Source: Planococcus liqunii
GTDB lineage: Bacteria > Bacillota > Bacilli > Bacillales_A > Planococcaceae
Assembly: GCF_030413595.1 (NCBI RefSeq)
Contig: NZ_CP129238.1
Location: 2,356,001 to 2,420,000 of the forward strand
Reading direction: 5' to 3'
Length of the DNA stretch: 64,000 bases
The notes beneath the pieces are model-generated. The model worked only from the letters and a program-made list of their open reading frames with translations. It was not told where the DNA came from and ran no database searches. Within the stretch, counting starts at the first letter, position 1, and every line of letters begins with the position of its first letter. Shown here piece after piece: positions 44,111 through 53,510 of this stretch. The position numbers were made by a program, and so were the translations under genes.

Positions 44111-45493
44111 TTAATGATGAACGCCTTTTCCAAGCCACGATGCAGCTGCTTCGTATAGGCTTTCGCTGACAGTTGGATGGGCATGGATCAAAGAAGCCAT
44201 TTCCTCGACTGTCCCTTCCAAATGGATGAACGCCGATGGTTCTGCAATCATTTCCGTTACATGGGGACCAACCATCAACACACCGAGAATTTCACCGTAT
44301 TTTGTGCCGGCAATCAATTTTGTAAATCCATCCTTTTCACCTTGAGCCAAAGCTCTGCCATTGCCGGCGTGATCTACCCGCACCACTTTATAGTCAATGC
44401 CCTGCCGCTTCGCTTCTTCCTCTGTCAAGCCGACGCTGGCAATTTCTGGACTTGTGTAAACACAGCGCGGCACTACGGCATAATCAATTGTCCGGTTTTC
44501 CCCTGCTGCATTCTCTGCTGCAACGATGCCTTCTGCACTGGCCACATGGGCGAGCTGCCAGCCGCCAATGACATCGCCGACCGCAAAAATTTCCGGCTGG
44601 CTTGTGGCCATCCGTTCATCCACTTGGACAAAACGTCCGTCCATCTTCAAATCCAAGTCAGCGAAAGCAGCGGTATTCGGTGCCCTGCCGACTGCCATTA
44701 GAATAAGGTCTGTCTCCAAAGCTTCTTTTTTGCCGTTTTCGGTCTCGACGTTTACAAGCTGCGTGTTTTCTTTTTGCTCAATGCTGGTGACTTTTGTGCT
44801 TGTAAGCATTGAAATCCCTTTCTTTTTCAACGATTTCGCCAGAGCTTTGGACGCATCAGGCTCTTCACTCGGGACAATGCGGCCGCTCATCTCGACGATG
44901 CTGACCGGGACATTCAAGCTGGCAAAGATGCAAGCAAGTTCCACTCCGATGATGCCGCCGCCTACAATAACCATCGAATCGGGAATTTTTTCAATATCAA
45001 AAATCGTATCACTCGTAAAGTATCGGGCGTTTTCAATACCGGGGATTGGTGGAACAATGGGCCGTGAACCCGTAGCGAGAATAATTTTGTCCCCTTGGAC
45101 CACTTCTTCCCGGTCTTTCAGCTGGATGGCAATCGAACGGTCAGGCCGTATTTCTCCCAAGCCGTTAAATAAATCGATTTTCCCTTGTTTCAGCAAGTGC
45201 GCGATGCCGTTCCTCAATTGCTGAATCACTGCATCTTTGCGGGCGAGCATTTTGGAAAGCGAAAATGTCACCGGTCCTGTTTCAATCCCCCAGCTTTTGG
45301 CTTTTTCAATGGTTTCAATGACTTCTGCATGCCGGAGCAGCGTTTTAGACGGGATGCACCCACGGTTCAAACAGGTACCGCCAAGTTCACGTGCCTCGAT
45401 TAGCGCCGTTTTTTTCCCAAGCTTGGCGGACCGGATAGCAGCAACATAACCGGCCGGACCCCCTCCAAGCACGACCACTTCATAATTATTCAA
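44111..45493 (-). CDS. lpdA: Dihydrolipoyl dehydrogenase (E3)
   Basis: 460-residue flavoprotein that reoxidises the lipoyl arm of E2 with NAD+. FAD motif LGGGPAGYVAAI, redox disulfide in GGTCLNRGCIPSK, NAD motif VGGGIIGVELA, C-terminal His-Glu in HAHPTVSE. Starts at TTG with AAGGAG upstream. Follows E2 by 13 bases. Confidence 0.94.
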   Translation of the reverse strand: MNNYEVVVLGGGPAGYVAAIRSAKLGKKTALIEARELGGTCLNRGCIPSKTLLRHAEVIETIEKAKSWGIETGPVTFSLSKMLARKDAVIQQLRNGIAHLLKQGKIDLFNGLGEIRPDRSIAIQLKDREEVVQGDKIILATGSRPIVPPIPGIENARYFTSDTIFDIEKIPDSMVIVGGGIIGVELACIFASLNVPVSIVEMSGRIVPSEEPDASKALAKSLKKKGISMLTSTKVTSIEQKENTQLVNVETENGKKEALETDLILMAVGRAPNTAAFADLDLKMDGRFVQVDERMATSQPEIFAVGDVIGGWQLAHVASAEGIVAAENAAGENRTIDYAVVPRCVYTSPEIASVGLTEEEAKRQGIDYKVVRVDHAGNGRALAQGEKDGFTKLIAGTKYGEILGVLMVGPHVTEMIAEPSAFIHLEGTVEEMASLIHAHPTVSESLYEAAASWLGKGVHH

Positions 45494-45506
45494 TAGGATC
45501 TACTCC

Positions 45507-46931
45507 TTAAACCAATAATTTAAACGGCTGTTCGAGCACTTCTTTTAGTTCGGTCAAAAAAGCAGCTGCCGGAGCGCCATTAATGACCCGATGATCAAAT
45601 GACAAACTCAGGACCATCATTGGACGAAGCTCAATCACTCCGTTAACGCCTACCGGCTTTTCATTGATGCGGCCGACTCCGAGAATAGCGGATTCAGGCT
45701 GATTGATAACAGGGGTAAAAGCATCGATGGCGTACATTCCGAGATTGGAGACGGTAAATGTGCCGCCGGCCATTTCGTCCGGTTTCAGCTTGCTGTCGCG
45801 CGCTGCTTTCCCAAGGCGTTTGCATTCGGCTGTGATTGCAGAAAGGCCTTTTTGATTGGCATTTTTCACCACTGGAACAAGCAGCCCGTCGTCCACAGCA
45901 ACTGCCAAGCCAAGGTTGATTTCTTCCCGGTAAACAATTTCATTTCCTTCCAATGTCACATTGATAGAAGGGTGCAGACTCAGCGAAGTCGCCACAGCTT
46001 TCATAATCATTTCCGTATACGAAACCCGGAAGCCGGTCTGCTGCTCAATCAAGCCGAGCAATTTTTTCCGGAGCTGGATGGTTTCCGTCATGTCCACTTC
46101 GGTTGTTAAGGTTACGTGAGGCGCGGTTGTCTTGCTTTGAAGCATGCGCTGGGCAACCACTTTCCGAATGCCTTCCAGTTTTACGCGTTTTCCACCAGCT
46201 GCCACAGGAGTTGGTGCAGGAGTTGGTGCAGGAGTTGGTGCAGGAGTTGGCGCGGATGGCGATGCAGGCTGTTTTGCCCCTTCCACATCGGCACGGTAAA
46301 TCTTTCCTTGTGATCCTGTTCCGGTCACCGCATTCAAGTCAATGCCTTCCGCTTCGGCCACTTTTTTCGCCAGCGGCGTTGCTTTTGGTGCTGCGTTTGA
46401 AGAAGCAAAAGCCATCACATCGATTTGATGAATTCGTCCATTCGGACCGGATCCCGGCACTTCTGCAAGCGTAACGCTCTCTTCTCTTGCTACCCTTCTA
46501 GCCGCAGGCGTTGCCCGGAGTTTTTCAGCCGTTTCCGCTGTTTCGGTGGGCTCGTTCTCCACTTCTTCAGAAGTGGTTTCCGTTATGCCTTGCTCTGCCA
46601 GATCTTCCGTCTGCGCTTGCCGTGAGTCACTTACTTCTTCCTGTTCTTTCGCAGCTCCTGATTCGCCAGGGGGAGTTTCAGGAACTTGTTCACCGGCTTC
46701 GCCGATATATCCAACGATGTGGTTGATCGGCACTTCATCGTCTTCTTCAAAATATTTTTTCAGCAGGATTCCTTCTTCGTAGGATTCCACTTCAATATTG
46801 ATTTTGTCCGTCATAATTTCAAATAAAGGTTCGCCCACTTCCACGGAGTCGCCTTCCTTTTTGAACCATTGCAGCAACGTTCCCACTTCCATTGTGCTGC
46901 TCAATTTTGGCATGAATATTTCTTTAGCCAT
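45507..46931 (-). CDS. E2 dihydrolipoyl acyltransferase with two subunit-binding domains
   Basis: 474 residues: lipoyl domain (1-78, lipoylated Lys 43 in MTDKINIE), acidic linker, a first peripheral subunit-binding domain (about 139-174, ATPAARRVARE...GPNGRI), a second one (about 184-217, ATPLAKKVAEA...SQGKI), an Ala-Pro-Thr linker (224-246) and the catalytic acyltransferase domain ending with SFDHRVINGA (active-site His-Asp). Core of the complex with E1 and E3. Two binding domains in tandem are uncommon. Acyl specificity is not readable. Confidence 0.92.
   Translation of the reverse strand: MAKEIFMPKLSSTMEVGTLLQWFKKEGDSVEVGEPLFEIMTDKINIEVESYEEGILLKKYFEEDDEVPINHIVGYIGEAGEQVPETPPGESGAAKEQEEVSDSRQAQTEDLAEQGITETTSEEVENEPTETAETAEKLRATPAARRVAREESVTLAEVPGSGPNGRIHQIDVMAFASSNAAPKATPLAKKVAEAEGIDLNAVTGTGSQGKIYRADVEGAKQPASPSAPTPAPTPAPTPAPTPVAAGGKRVKLEGIRKVVAQRMLQSKTTAPHVTLTTEVDMTETIQLRKKLLGLIEQQTGFRVSYTEMIMKAVATSLSLHPSINVTLEGNEIVYREEINLGLAVAVDDGLLVPVVKNANQKGLSAITAECKRLGKAARDSKLKPDEMAGGTFTVSNLGMYAIDAFTPVINQPESAILGVGRINEKPVGVNGVIELRPMMVLSLSFDHRVINGAPAAAFLTELKEVLEQPFKLLV
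46207..46250. repeat. 12-bp tandem repeat in the E2 linker
   Basis: GGAGTTGGTGCA repeated about 3.7 times, encoding the APTP linker of E2; such repeats readily change copy number by slippage. Confidence 0.85.
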
Positions 46932-46948
46932 CGGTCTATTCCTCCTCC

Positions 46949-47932
46949 CTACTGGCGGTTTAGCGTTTCTTTTACAGCTGCAACAATGTCGCTGACCGTC
47001 GGAATGGCCGCTTTCTCGAGTTCCGGATTGTACGGAATCGGAACCGCTTTGCCGCCCAGCCGCTTAATCGGTGCATCCAAATAATCAAAGGCTTCGCTTT
47101 CTGCAATTGTGCTGGCGATTTCTCCGCCAAACCCGCCGCGCTTGACCGCTTCGTGGACCACAATCAGCCGGCTCGTTTTCTTCACCGACTGGATAATTGT
47201 TTCTGTATCCAACGGGACAAGCGTGCGCGGATCAATCACTTCGACTTGGATGCCTTCTTTTTCAAGTTCCGCTGCCGCTTCAAGTGATTTATGGACCATA
47301 ATCGCGGTAGCAACGATTGTCACATCGGTCCCTGCCCGTTTCACATCCGCTTTCCCGAGCGGAATGGAATACTGTTCTTCCGGCACGTCCGACTTCGTCT
47401 TATAGCAAAGTTTGTGTTCATAAAAAATGACCGGGTTGTCATCGTCAATCGCTGCTTTCAAAAGCCCTTTGGCGTCATAAGCTGTTGAAGGCTGAACCAC
47501 TTTCAAGCCCGGCACATGGGCCATCCAAGCCTCCAAACTTTGCGAGTGCTGCGCCGCTGCACCTGTTCCAGAACCTGCCGGCGTACGCAATACCATCGGC
47601 ACTTTTCCTTTGCCGCCGTACATATAGCGGATTTTCGCAGCCTGGTTGACCATATTGTCCATAGCAATTGTGATGAAATCGGAAAATTGGAGTTCCAGAA
47701 TCGGCCGCATGCCGGTTAATGCTGCTCCGACTGCCGTACCGGATATCGCCGCTTCAGAAATGGGTGTATTTCGGATTCGTTCCGGACCGAATTCTTCAAT
47801 CATGCCGCGCGTCACCCCAAAAGCACCACCGTAAACACCGATATCTTCACCTAGAATAAAGACGTCTTCGTTTTGGCGCATTTCCTGGCTCATCGCTTCT
47901 CTGACCGCTTCTAAATACGTTAACTCTCTCAT
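46949..47932 (-). CDS. Thiamine-dependent dehydrogenase E1 beta subunit (acetoin/2-oxoacid type)
   Basis: 327 residues of the transketolase-like beta subunit: [26 protein letters not shown], the [15 protein letters not shown] [11 protein letters not shown], and [16 protein letters not shown]. Forms the alpha2-beta2 E1 with the upstream gene. Sequence resembles acetoin dehydrogenase AcoB-like proteins as much as pyruvate E1; the substrate cannot be decided from sequence. Confidence 0.9.
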   Translation of the reverse strand: MRELTYLEAVREAMSQEMRQNEDVFILGEDIGVYGGAFGVTRGMIEEFGPERIRNTPISEAAISGTAVGAALTGMRPILELQFSDFITIAMDNMVNQAAKIRYMYGGKGKVPMVLRTPAGSGTGAAAQHSQSLEAWMAHVPGLKVVQPSTAYDAKGLLKAAIDDDNPVIFYEHKLCYKTKSDVPEEQYSIPLGKADVKRAGTDVTIVATAIMVHKSLEAAAELEKEGIQVEVIDPRTLVPLDTETIIQSVKKTSRLIVVHEAVKRGGFGGEIASTIAESEAFDYLDAPIKRLGGKAVPIPYNPELEKAAIPTVSDIVAAVKETLNRQ

Positions 47933-47956
47933 CGCTTTACTCCCCTTTGCTCCGTC

Positions 47957-48940
47957 TTAGGCATAGATATCTTCCATCAAATCATCGAGTGTCGGCATCG
48001 GGCTGTCTTTTGCAAATTCCACCGATTCCTCGATTTCTTTTTTCGCTTCGGCTTTGATGCTGTCCGCTTCTTCTTCCGTCAACAAGCCTTCCTGGACCAA
48101 TACGTCCCGTAAGCGGACAATCGGATCTTTCGCGCGCCATTCCTGCTCTTCTTCGCGTGTCCGGTACTTTTTCGCATCGCTTTTCGAATGCCCTTTCCAG
48201 CGGTACGTTTTTGCTTCCACGATGGAAGGGCCTTCCCCGTTCCGTGCCCGTTCCACTGCTTCTCCTACGCCGTTCATGACATTGAACACATCATTGCCAT
48301 CGACGACTTTCCCTGGAATGCCGTACGCTTCTGCCCGCTGTGCAATGTCTTCTACGTTCATCATTTCTTTCACTGGTCCAGACATCCCGTATTGGTTGTT
48401 TTCACAAATAAAGACGACCGGAAGTTTCCATATCGAGGCCAAGTTGACCGCTTCATGGAAACTGCCCTCATTGGAGGCCCCATCTCCAAAAAAGCAAAGC
48501 ACGACATATCCTTCGTTCCGCATTTTAGAAGTTAAGGCAGCCCCTGTCGCAATCGAAAAACCGCCGCCGACAATTCCGTTCGCACCCAAATTTCCTTGTT
48601 CGACATCCGCGATGTGCATCGATCCGCCTTTGCCTTTACAGTAACCGGTTGTCCGCCCGAACAATTCAGCCATCATCTTATTCACTTCTGCACCTTTGGC
48701 GATGCAATGTCCATGGCCCCGGTGAGTACTGGTGATTTTGTCCCTGCCTTCAAGCACCGCAATGGACCCTACTGCTGAAGCTTCCTGGCCTACCGCTAAA
48801 TGCGTCGTTCCGTGGATCATGCCTTTCGCAAAAAACTCATCCACTTTTTCTTCAAAATAGCGGATCAGCCACATCTGTTTCAATAAACCCTTTAAATCTG
48901 TTTCTTGGACTCGGGGTGGTAAATTAACTAATTGTGCCAT
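47957..48940 (-). CDS. Thiamine-dependent dehydrogenase E1 alpha subunit (acetoin/2-oxoacid type)
   Basis: 327 residues with the ThDP/Mg motif GDGASNEG...NNQYG, the phosphorylation-loop-like HGHSKSD and THRGHGHCIAKG. First gene of E1a-E1b-E2-E3-regulator, all closely spaced. The promoter upstream is a near-consensus sigma-A site with a palindromic operator just past its -10. The set resembles acetoin dehydrogenase, but no acoR is present. Confidence 0.9.
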   Translation of the reverse strand: MAQLVNLPPRVQETDLKGLLKQMWLIRYFEEKVDEFFAKGMIHGTTHLAVGQEASAVGSIAVLEGRDKITSTHRGHGHCIAKGAEVNKMMAELFGRTTGYCKGKGGSMHIADVEQGNLGANGIVGGGFSIATGAALTSKMRNEGYVVLCFFGDGASNEGSFHEAVNLASIWKLPVVFICENNQYGMSGPVKEMMNVEDIAQRAEAYGIPGKVVDGNDVFNVMNGVGEAVERARNGEGPSIVEAKTYRWKGHSKSDAKKYRTREEEQEWRAKDPIVRLRDVLVQEGLLTEEEADSIKAEAKKEIEESVEFAKDSPMPTLDDLMEDIYA

Positions 48941-48957
48941 TCGAAATCCTCCTCTAT

Positions 48958-48992
48958 TTTACATTTGTTCACATGCGTAACATATGTAAATA
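48958..48992. promoter_or_regulatory. Palindromic operator of the dehydrogenase operon
   Basis: TTTACATTTGTTC then 7 bases then GTAACATATGTAAA: an inverted repeat located between the -10 box and the E1-alpha ribosome site. The same pattern with the same spacing occurs at 53511-53545 upstream of gutM. Likely bound by the SorC-family regulator. Confidence 0.7.
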
Positions 48993-49020
48993 TCATAAGA
49001 CTTTTCAGTTAATTAGTCAA
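48992..49020 (-). promoter_or_regulatory. Sigma-A promoter of the dehydrogenase operon
   Basis: TTGACT (49015-49020), 17-base spacer, TATGAT (48992-48997) on the minus strand. The operator begins immediately after it. Confidence 0.75.
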
Positions 49021-49032
49021 GAAAGAAAAGAA

Positions 49033-49063
49033 CCAGACTCCTCTGTTAAATGGAGAAGCCTGG
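49033..49063 (-). terminator. Terminator after the zinc-ribbon gene
   Basis: Minus-strand stem CCAGGCTTCTC / GAGGAGTCTGG with two mismatches, followed by TTCTTTTCTTTCTT; 18 bases after the stop of the upstream gene. Confidence 0.65.
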
Positions 49064-49081
49064 CCCTTGAACAGGAGAGTA

Positions 49082-49426
49082 TTATTTTATGCTTTTCTTT
49101 GATTTGTACGTCTTGATCACTTTTCTAGATGAATTGACGTCTTTCAAAATCCGGTACGGTTTTTTGATGGCCCGCACAGGAAGAGAAAACAGCAAATGGC
49201 TCAAATCTTCCCGGTACTCTTTGGTCATCCGGGTAGGTTTAGTAGCAATGCGTTCGTAAATTTCCCGGTAGAATTCTTTTTTCAAATCCACTTTCAATTC
49301 TTTTGTACGGTTGCATTGAAGGCATCTGATGCTCTTGATATCACTGTTGATGTATGTGATTTCATGGTCAACTTCTTCTTTGCAATGGATACAATACAAT
49401 CCTGCTTCCATTTTTTTCACTTTCAT
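49082..49426 (-). CDS. Zinc-ribbon protein of unknown function ('bh protein' type)
   Basis: 114 residues: a zinc ribbon (CIHCKEE...CLQCNRT, about residues 12-42) and a basic helical tail with RAIKKPYRILKDV. I recall similar proteins annotated only as 'bh protein' in Bacilli. AAGGTG precedes the ATG. It stands alone between the PTS operon and the dehydrogenase operon and has its own terminator. Confidence 0.75.
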   Translation of the reverse strand: MKVKKMEAGLYCIHCKEEVDHEITYINSDIKSIRCLQCNRTKELKVDLKKEFYREIYERIATKPTRMTKEYREDLSHLLFSLPVRAIKKPYRILKDVNSSRKVIKTYKSKKSIK

Positions 49427-49515
49427 CTAGAACACCTTCTCGTTTAGTGGTTTATCATTTCTACACGATGATTAGAATGTTCTTTTCATTCATTCTTCGA
49501 AGCATTTGCAGAATA

Positions 49516-50841
49516 TTATGCTTTCACCGGATTGGGTTTTGCCGTTTTGACCGCAAAAGTATCATCCTGCATACGGCGCAAACGCCAGATGGTCGATTCT
49601 TTCGTTTGAACCACATCATCATAAGAAATGATTTCACCTTTTTTAATAGCGCGCTTCAACTGAACATTACGGTCTACTAACCCCATCGGCAGTGCATTCT
49701 GTTCTTTGGCTTCTGCGGCAGACAGAATGCTCCCGTATACGGTAAAGCCGCCAATGCTGTCGAGAAACTGTCCTTCGTCAAGATCCGTTTTGGCCACGGT
49801 GACGGTTTCAGCCTGCAGACCTTTCCACGGAGCTATGGTTGCTTCGTTGTAAATGAACGCTCTTGCAATGGAAATCGGTGTTTCCAGGCTCGTTAAATGA
49901 TAAGGGCGGTACAGCACGTAATTCGGGCCTTCTCCCATGCTCAAATACTGCATTTCGTGATTGACTTCATCTTTTTCTGAAGCCACGATGGCAAATACGC
50001 CGGGAGCAATGCCATTGATGTACTCCACAATTTTCTTATTGCCGACTTGTCCGCCGTCTTCTTTCAACTTAAAGATTTCCGGCAGCCCTTTGACATCGCT
50101 GACAAAGCCGTTCATGCCCGGCTTGTCCGGCAGAAATCCGGTGGCATTCGCCACAGCTGTCATTTCGACCATCGTTTTTGTGCCATCCTGGAATGATGCC
50201 AGCATTTTTGCACTTGCACCTTTTCTGGCCGCTTCTTCTGCAGCGGTATCCGGATTGGCATCCAAATTCAACGGGTTGTTCTTGCCTTTGCCAAGTGCAA
50301 CCACTTCAAAGCCAAGGGCATCTGCAAAATCGTACAATTCCATAATGGCCCCCGGTTCGTCTCCGGCAGTACCGGTATAGACGACTCCGCTGGCATCTGC
50401 CATTTTTTTCAGCAGCGGGCCGATTGTCACATCCGCTTCTACGTTCAGCATGACAATGTGCTTTTTGTTCAAAATGGCGTCCCAAGCGATTTTTGCCCCG
50501 ATATCCGGTACACCGGTTGCATCGACGACTACGTCCACTTCAGGCAAAGAAGTTACAAGCTGGGCATCAGTAGTAGCGACCACTTTGCCGTTTTGGACAG
50601 CTTCTGCCGCTTCCTCGGGGTTATCGGTCTTTATGATGTCTGCATCCGCTACACCGGATTTTGTATAAGCATTCACGACGTTGTCAATTTGGATATCTGC
50701 CGTGATGACCACCCGCATCCCAGTCATATTTTCAATCTGGGAAACCATTCCTCTTCCCATTTGCCCTGCACCTACCAAACCAACTTTAATCAAGATTCCG
50801 TTTTTCTCGAGTTCTTCTAGTTTTCTATTGATACCAAGCAT
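49516..50841 (-). CDS. SAF-domain NAD(P)-dependent oxidoreductase (COG4091, homoserine-dehydrogenase-like)
   Basis: 441 residues: N-terminal Rossmann domain (VGLVGAGQMGRGM about 22-34; VVVDATGVPDIGAK), a central domain related to homoserine dehydrogenase (YTGTAGDEPGAIMELYDFA) and a C-terminal SAF domain (about 360-425, NALPMGLVDRNVQLKRAIKKGEII). Family members are often mislabelled FlgA because of SAF. Last gene of the glucitol-type PTS operon, so it probably acts on the imported sugar-alcohol phosphate or a derivative; the reaction is unknown. No srlD-type short-chain dehydrogenase is present. Confidence 0.82.
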   Translation of the reverse strand: MLGINRKLEELEKNGILIKVGLVGAGQMGRGMVSQIENMTGMRVVITADIQIDNVVNAYTKSGVADADIIKTDNPEEAAEAVQNGKVVATTDAQLVTSLPEVDVVVDATGVPDIGAKIAWDAILNKKHIVMLNVEADVTIGPLLKKMADASGVVYTGTAGDEPGAIMELYDFADALGFEVVALGKGKNNPLNLDANPDTAAEEAARKGASAKMLASFQDGTKTMVEMTAVANATGFLPDKPGMNGFVSDVKGLPEIFKLKEDGGQVGNKKIVEYINGIAPGVFAIVASEKDEVNHEMQYLSMGEGPNYVLYRPYHLTSLETPISIARAFIYNEATIAPWKGLQAETVTVAKTDLDEGQFLDSIGGFTVYGSILSAAEAKEQNALPMGLVDRNVQLKRAIKKGEIISYDDVVQTKESTIWRLRRMQDDTFAVKTAKPNPVKA

Positions 50842-50859
50842 TATCCCGTCTCCTCTTTG

Positions 50860-51225
50860 TCAGGCTTTTAGAATGCGAATTTCAGCTCCCAAAGCCAATT
50901 CAGGCAAGGGTTTGTTTTCTACGCACATCGTTCCAGGCAGATCCGCCACCACATCTCCGGTAAAGGAAATGGTGCAATGGCCGATATCTTGTAAAGTCTC
51001 GTTCACTTTGCTGCCAACAAAAAGAATGGCGTAGCGCTCTCCGTTGATTTCCAGCACATCTCCAGCTTCTACGTGTTCATGGAGTTCTGCTCTTTCATGG
51101 ATCACGGCAAACGACCGAAGTTCTTCCGGCACCGTATTATTAAAGATGACCATCATATTTTCTTCCGCAAATATTTCCACTTCTTCACCGATTTCCGTTA
51201 TTTTAGCTTCGTATTTTTTAATCAT
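50860..51225 (-). CDS. srlB: PTS glucitol/sorbitol-type IIA component
   Basis: 121 residues of the SrlB/GutA fold with the phosphorylated His in SFAVIHERAEL and the conserved LNETLQDIGHCTI-like block (NETLQDIGHCTI). Accepts phosphate from HPr. ATG at 51223-51225 follows GGTGGAGG. Separated from srlE by a repeat, 18 bases before the oxidoreductase. Confidence 0.88.
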   Translation of the reverse strand: MIKKYEAKITEIGEEVEIFAEENMMVIFNNTVPEELRSFAVIHERAELHEHVEAGDVLEINGERYAILFVGSKVNETLQDIGHCTISFTGDVVADLPGTMCVENKPLPELALGAEIRILKA

Positions 51226-51299
51226 AAGATCCTCCACCTAACTGCCTCCTTTTGACTATTCAAGAAAGTATAGATTTTTAGTTTTTATTTGATCAGCAC

Positions 51300-51457
51300 T
51301 TGTCAAGGCTATACAGACGCCTCCGCTTTTCTTATGGTCCAGCTCAACGGCCAGGTTCTCGGGTCATAAGTCAGCCCACCTGTACGGCAAAAACACGCCG
51401 TTTCGGTGTTCTGCCGTAAGCCTGTCGGGACTGACCAGGCACCTTCGCTTTTCTTAG
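51300..51457 (-). repeat. REP-A dispersed repeat inside the PTS operon
   Basis: On the minus strand it begins AGAAAAGCGAAGGTGCCTGG, has inner arms GGCTTACGGC...CTTATGACCC and ends GAGCTGGACCATAAGAAAAGC, like the copies at 8.5 and 22.6 kb. It fills the 228-base gap between srlE and srlB and may act as a processing or attenuation signal. Confidence 0.7.
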
Positions 51458-52503
51458 TACAATCCAAAACTGAATAGATAGGCGATGACTACAGCTAATG
51501 GACCTGTAATCATCCGGGAAATCAAGACAGCCGGGACCCCGACTTCGATTGTTTCCGGTTCCGCTTCACCTAAAGTCAACCCGACCGGCACAAAGTCAGC
51601 CCCAACTTGCGGGTTGATGGCAAACAATGCCGGCAACGCGAGTGCCGGCGGAATATTGCCGCGCCCGATTTCGACTCCGACCAGTACCCCGACAACCTGG
51701 GCGATAACCGCACCTGGCCCAAGCAAGGGCGACAGGATCGGCAATGCACAAATAACGGAAAGAATCAGCAAGCCGAAAATATTGCCGGCAAGCGGCGATA
51801 CGAAATTCGCAATAAGATCGCCGATTCCGGTATAAGTGATGATCCCGATCAGCATCGACACAAACGCCATGAACGGCAGGATGTTTTTCAGGACTTGGTC
51901 GACTGTTTCCCGTCCGGCCTGGTAAAGAACACCGACCACTTTGCCGGCGCCGCGGCCGACCCGCTCGATAATATTCATTTTCTTCGGCTGCTGATACGTT
52001 TCAGCCGCTTTCCGCTTCGCTTCTTCTTTGATTTCCTGCGGCGTTTTTTGGACCGCTGGAGCTTCCACTTCATCGACGGCTCTTTGCACTTCATCCTGGT
52101 CTTCATAAGGCGCTGCCACTGCACGGATATCAGAAACCGTTACCCCTGAGACAAAATTTTCTTCATTGATGAATTTCATCAATGGACCGGATGGCGATGT
52201 TGCATTGACGTTAATCGTTAAAATTCCCATTTTCGGATAAACGCCGCAGCGGGCAGTCCCTCCGCAGTCGATAATGACGCAAGCCATCGTTTCTTTGGCA
52301 TAGGATCCTTTAAAGCCGTCCACTGCTTCGGCGCCTGTCAGCCGTGCAATTTCTTCGGCTACCGGATGGATTCCGCCGCCTGTGACCGACACAATATACC
52401 GTTGTTCTTCGTTTGGACGGATCGTAAGCGGACCGCCCCAGCCTCCGCGGCCCTTCGTGACGGAAACCGCCTTAAAATCTAATGGTGTTTGAGTACCTGC
52501 CAT
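51454..52503 (-). CDS. srlE: PTS glucitol/sorbitol-type IIB component with C-terminal membrane part
   Basis: 349 residues: cytosolic IIB domain (1-about 180) with the phosphocysteine in [14 protein letters not shown], then four to five membrane helices (about 200-345) typical of SrlE. ATG at 52501-52503 follows AAGGAGG. Together with srlA it forms the transport channel. Confidence 0.9.
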   Translation of the reverse strand: MAGTQTPLDFKAVSVTKGRGGWGGPLTIRPNEEQRYIVSVTGGGIHPVAEEIARLTGAEAVDGFKGSYAKETMACVIIDCGGTARCGVYPKMGILTINVNATSPSGPLMKFINEENFVSGVTVSDIRAVAAPYEDQDEVQRAVDEVEAPAVQKTPQEIKEEAKRKAAETYQQPKKMNIIERVGRGAGKVVGVLYQAGRETVDQVLKNILPFMAFVSMLIGIITYTGIGDLIANFVSPLAGNIFGLLILSVICALPILSPLLGPGAVIAQVVGVLVGVEIGRGNIPPALALPALFAINPQVGADFVPVGLTLGEAEPETIEVGVPAVLISRMITGPLAVVIAYLFSFGLY

Positions 52504-52542
52504 TTTGCTTGCCTCCTTTTCAAATGAGCGCATCTATAAAAT

Positions 52543-53091
52543 TTAAACTTCCATTCCTTTTGCTTTCATCATGCGGACCGTAATGATTTCTGTCACGATG
52601 CCGCGGATTAAAATAACAATGATCCCGACAATGAAGTAGCGGATTGCCAAAGGCCCAAGCGACAAGCCTAATGTTGTAATTCCTGCAGAAATTCCAAGGT
52701 AGACGAACAGTTCAGCTGGATTCGCATGTGGGAACAAGCCCGTAATCGGATGTACAAACGAAACTGCCGAATCGTAGAAAGCCGGCTTTTGTTTTTCTGG
52801 AAGAAACTTTCCAAAAGTATAAGCCATTGGGTTAGTCAAGAAGAACACAGCCAATACCGGGAACAGTGAATAGCGTAAAATAATGTTTTTCGTACTTCTG
52901 CGCGCCAGCCGGTTGATGCGCTCTTCACCGATAATTCGGATCAGTGCATTGATGGCGGTGATTAATACAATCAGCAAGGGAATGATGCCTGTAACAAGTC
53001 CTGTAAACGTATCAGCACCCGCTTGGAACATTCCGATAAAACCTTCAGCGAGCTTAACCAAAAAATCCAAAATTGAATTTACAACTCCCAT
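52543..53091 (-). CDS. srlA: PTS glucitol/sorbitol-type IIC component
   Basis: 182 residues with five to six hydrophobic helices; recognised by the SrlA start LDFLVKLAEGFIGMFQAGADTFTG and NPMAYTFGKFLPE. Forms the membrane channel with srlE. AGGAGG upstream; follows gutM by 12 bases. Confidence 0.9.
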   Translation of the reverse strand: MGVVNSILDFLVKLAEGFIGMFQAGADTFTGLVTGIIPLLIVLITAINALIRIIGEERINRLARRSTKNIILRYSLFPVLAVFFLTNPMAYTFGKFLPEKQKPAFYDSAVSFVHPITGLFPHANPAELFVYLGISAGITTLGLSLGPLAIRYFIVGIIVILIRGIVTEIITVRMMKAKGMEV

Positions 53092-53103
53092 TTTCTTTCC
53101 TCC

Positions 53104-53490
53104 TTAAACTGCCAGATTGGTTTTCTTCTCCATTTGGCCTTCAATTTTTTCAAAGGCCATTTTAAATGCTTGAACGCCGTCTTCTTGATCCAGCCTTCCT
53201 TTCACTTGTTCCATATGCAGCCCATCGTATTCAGTAAACCGTTCAAATCGGCTGAATACTGTCACCCCTCTCATTAATTGGCATTCAACAATCACCCCGT
53301 CGTCATCCGTTACTGCGATTGCAATCACACCGATTCCGAGTTTTTGTTTCTGGATGCCCACTCCTAAGTACCCGGAAGACCTGTTGCTCATTTTTTTAAT
53401 GGTTGCTTGGTAATTTTTCAATTGCACTTTCGTCAGCATGATCTGAAGCAGCCAGATGCCTGCAAATATTACGATAAACCAGCCCCACAA
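53104..53490 (-). CDS. gutM: Glucitol operon activator GutM-like protein
   Basis: 128 residues: a short N-terminal membrane helix (about 3-18) and a soluble part with SGYLGVGIQKQK and ARVTVFSRFE-like GVTVFSRFERFTEYDG, matching the GutM/SrlM family. Starts at TTG after GGAGGGG. In E. coli GutM is a positive factor for the glucitol operon; here it is the first gene. Promoter, operator and cre site lie directly upstream. Confidence 0.82.
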   Translation of the reverse strand: MWGWFIVIFAGIWLLQIMLTKVQLKNYQATIKKMSNRSSGYLGVGIQKQKLGIGVIAIAVTDDDGVIVECQLMRGVTVFSRFERFTEYDGLHMEQVKGRLDQEDGVQAFKMAFEKIEGQMEKKTNLAV

Positions 53491-53510
53491 AATGAACCCC
53501 TCCGTTCTTC

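Noticed and set aside
44111..48940. Calling the E1/E2/E3 genes a pyruvate dehydrogenase operon
   Set aside because: The operon is controlled by a SorC-type regulator and linked to a PTS; sequence alone does not fix the substrate, so a general name was kept.
51300..51457. Possible CRISPR array
   Set aside because: The repeat is a single palindromic unit of about 150 bases without regularly spaced short repeats.
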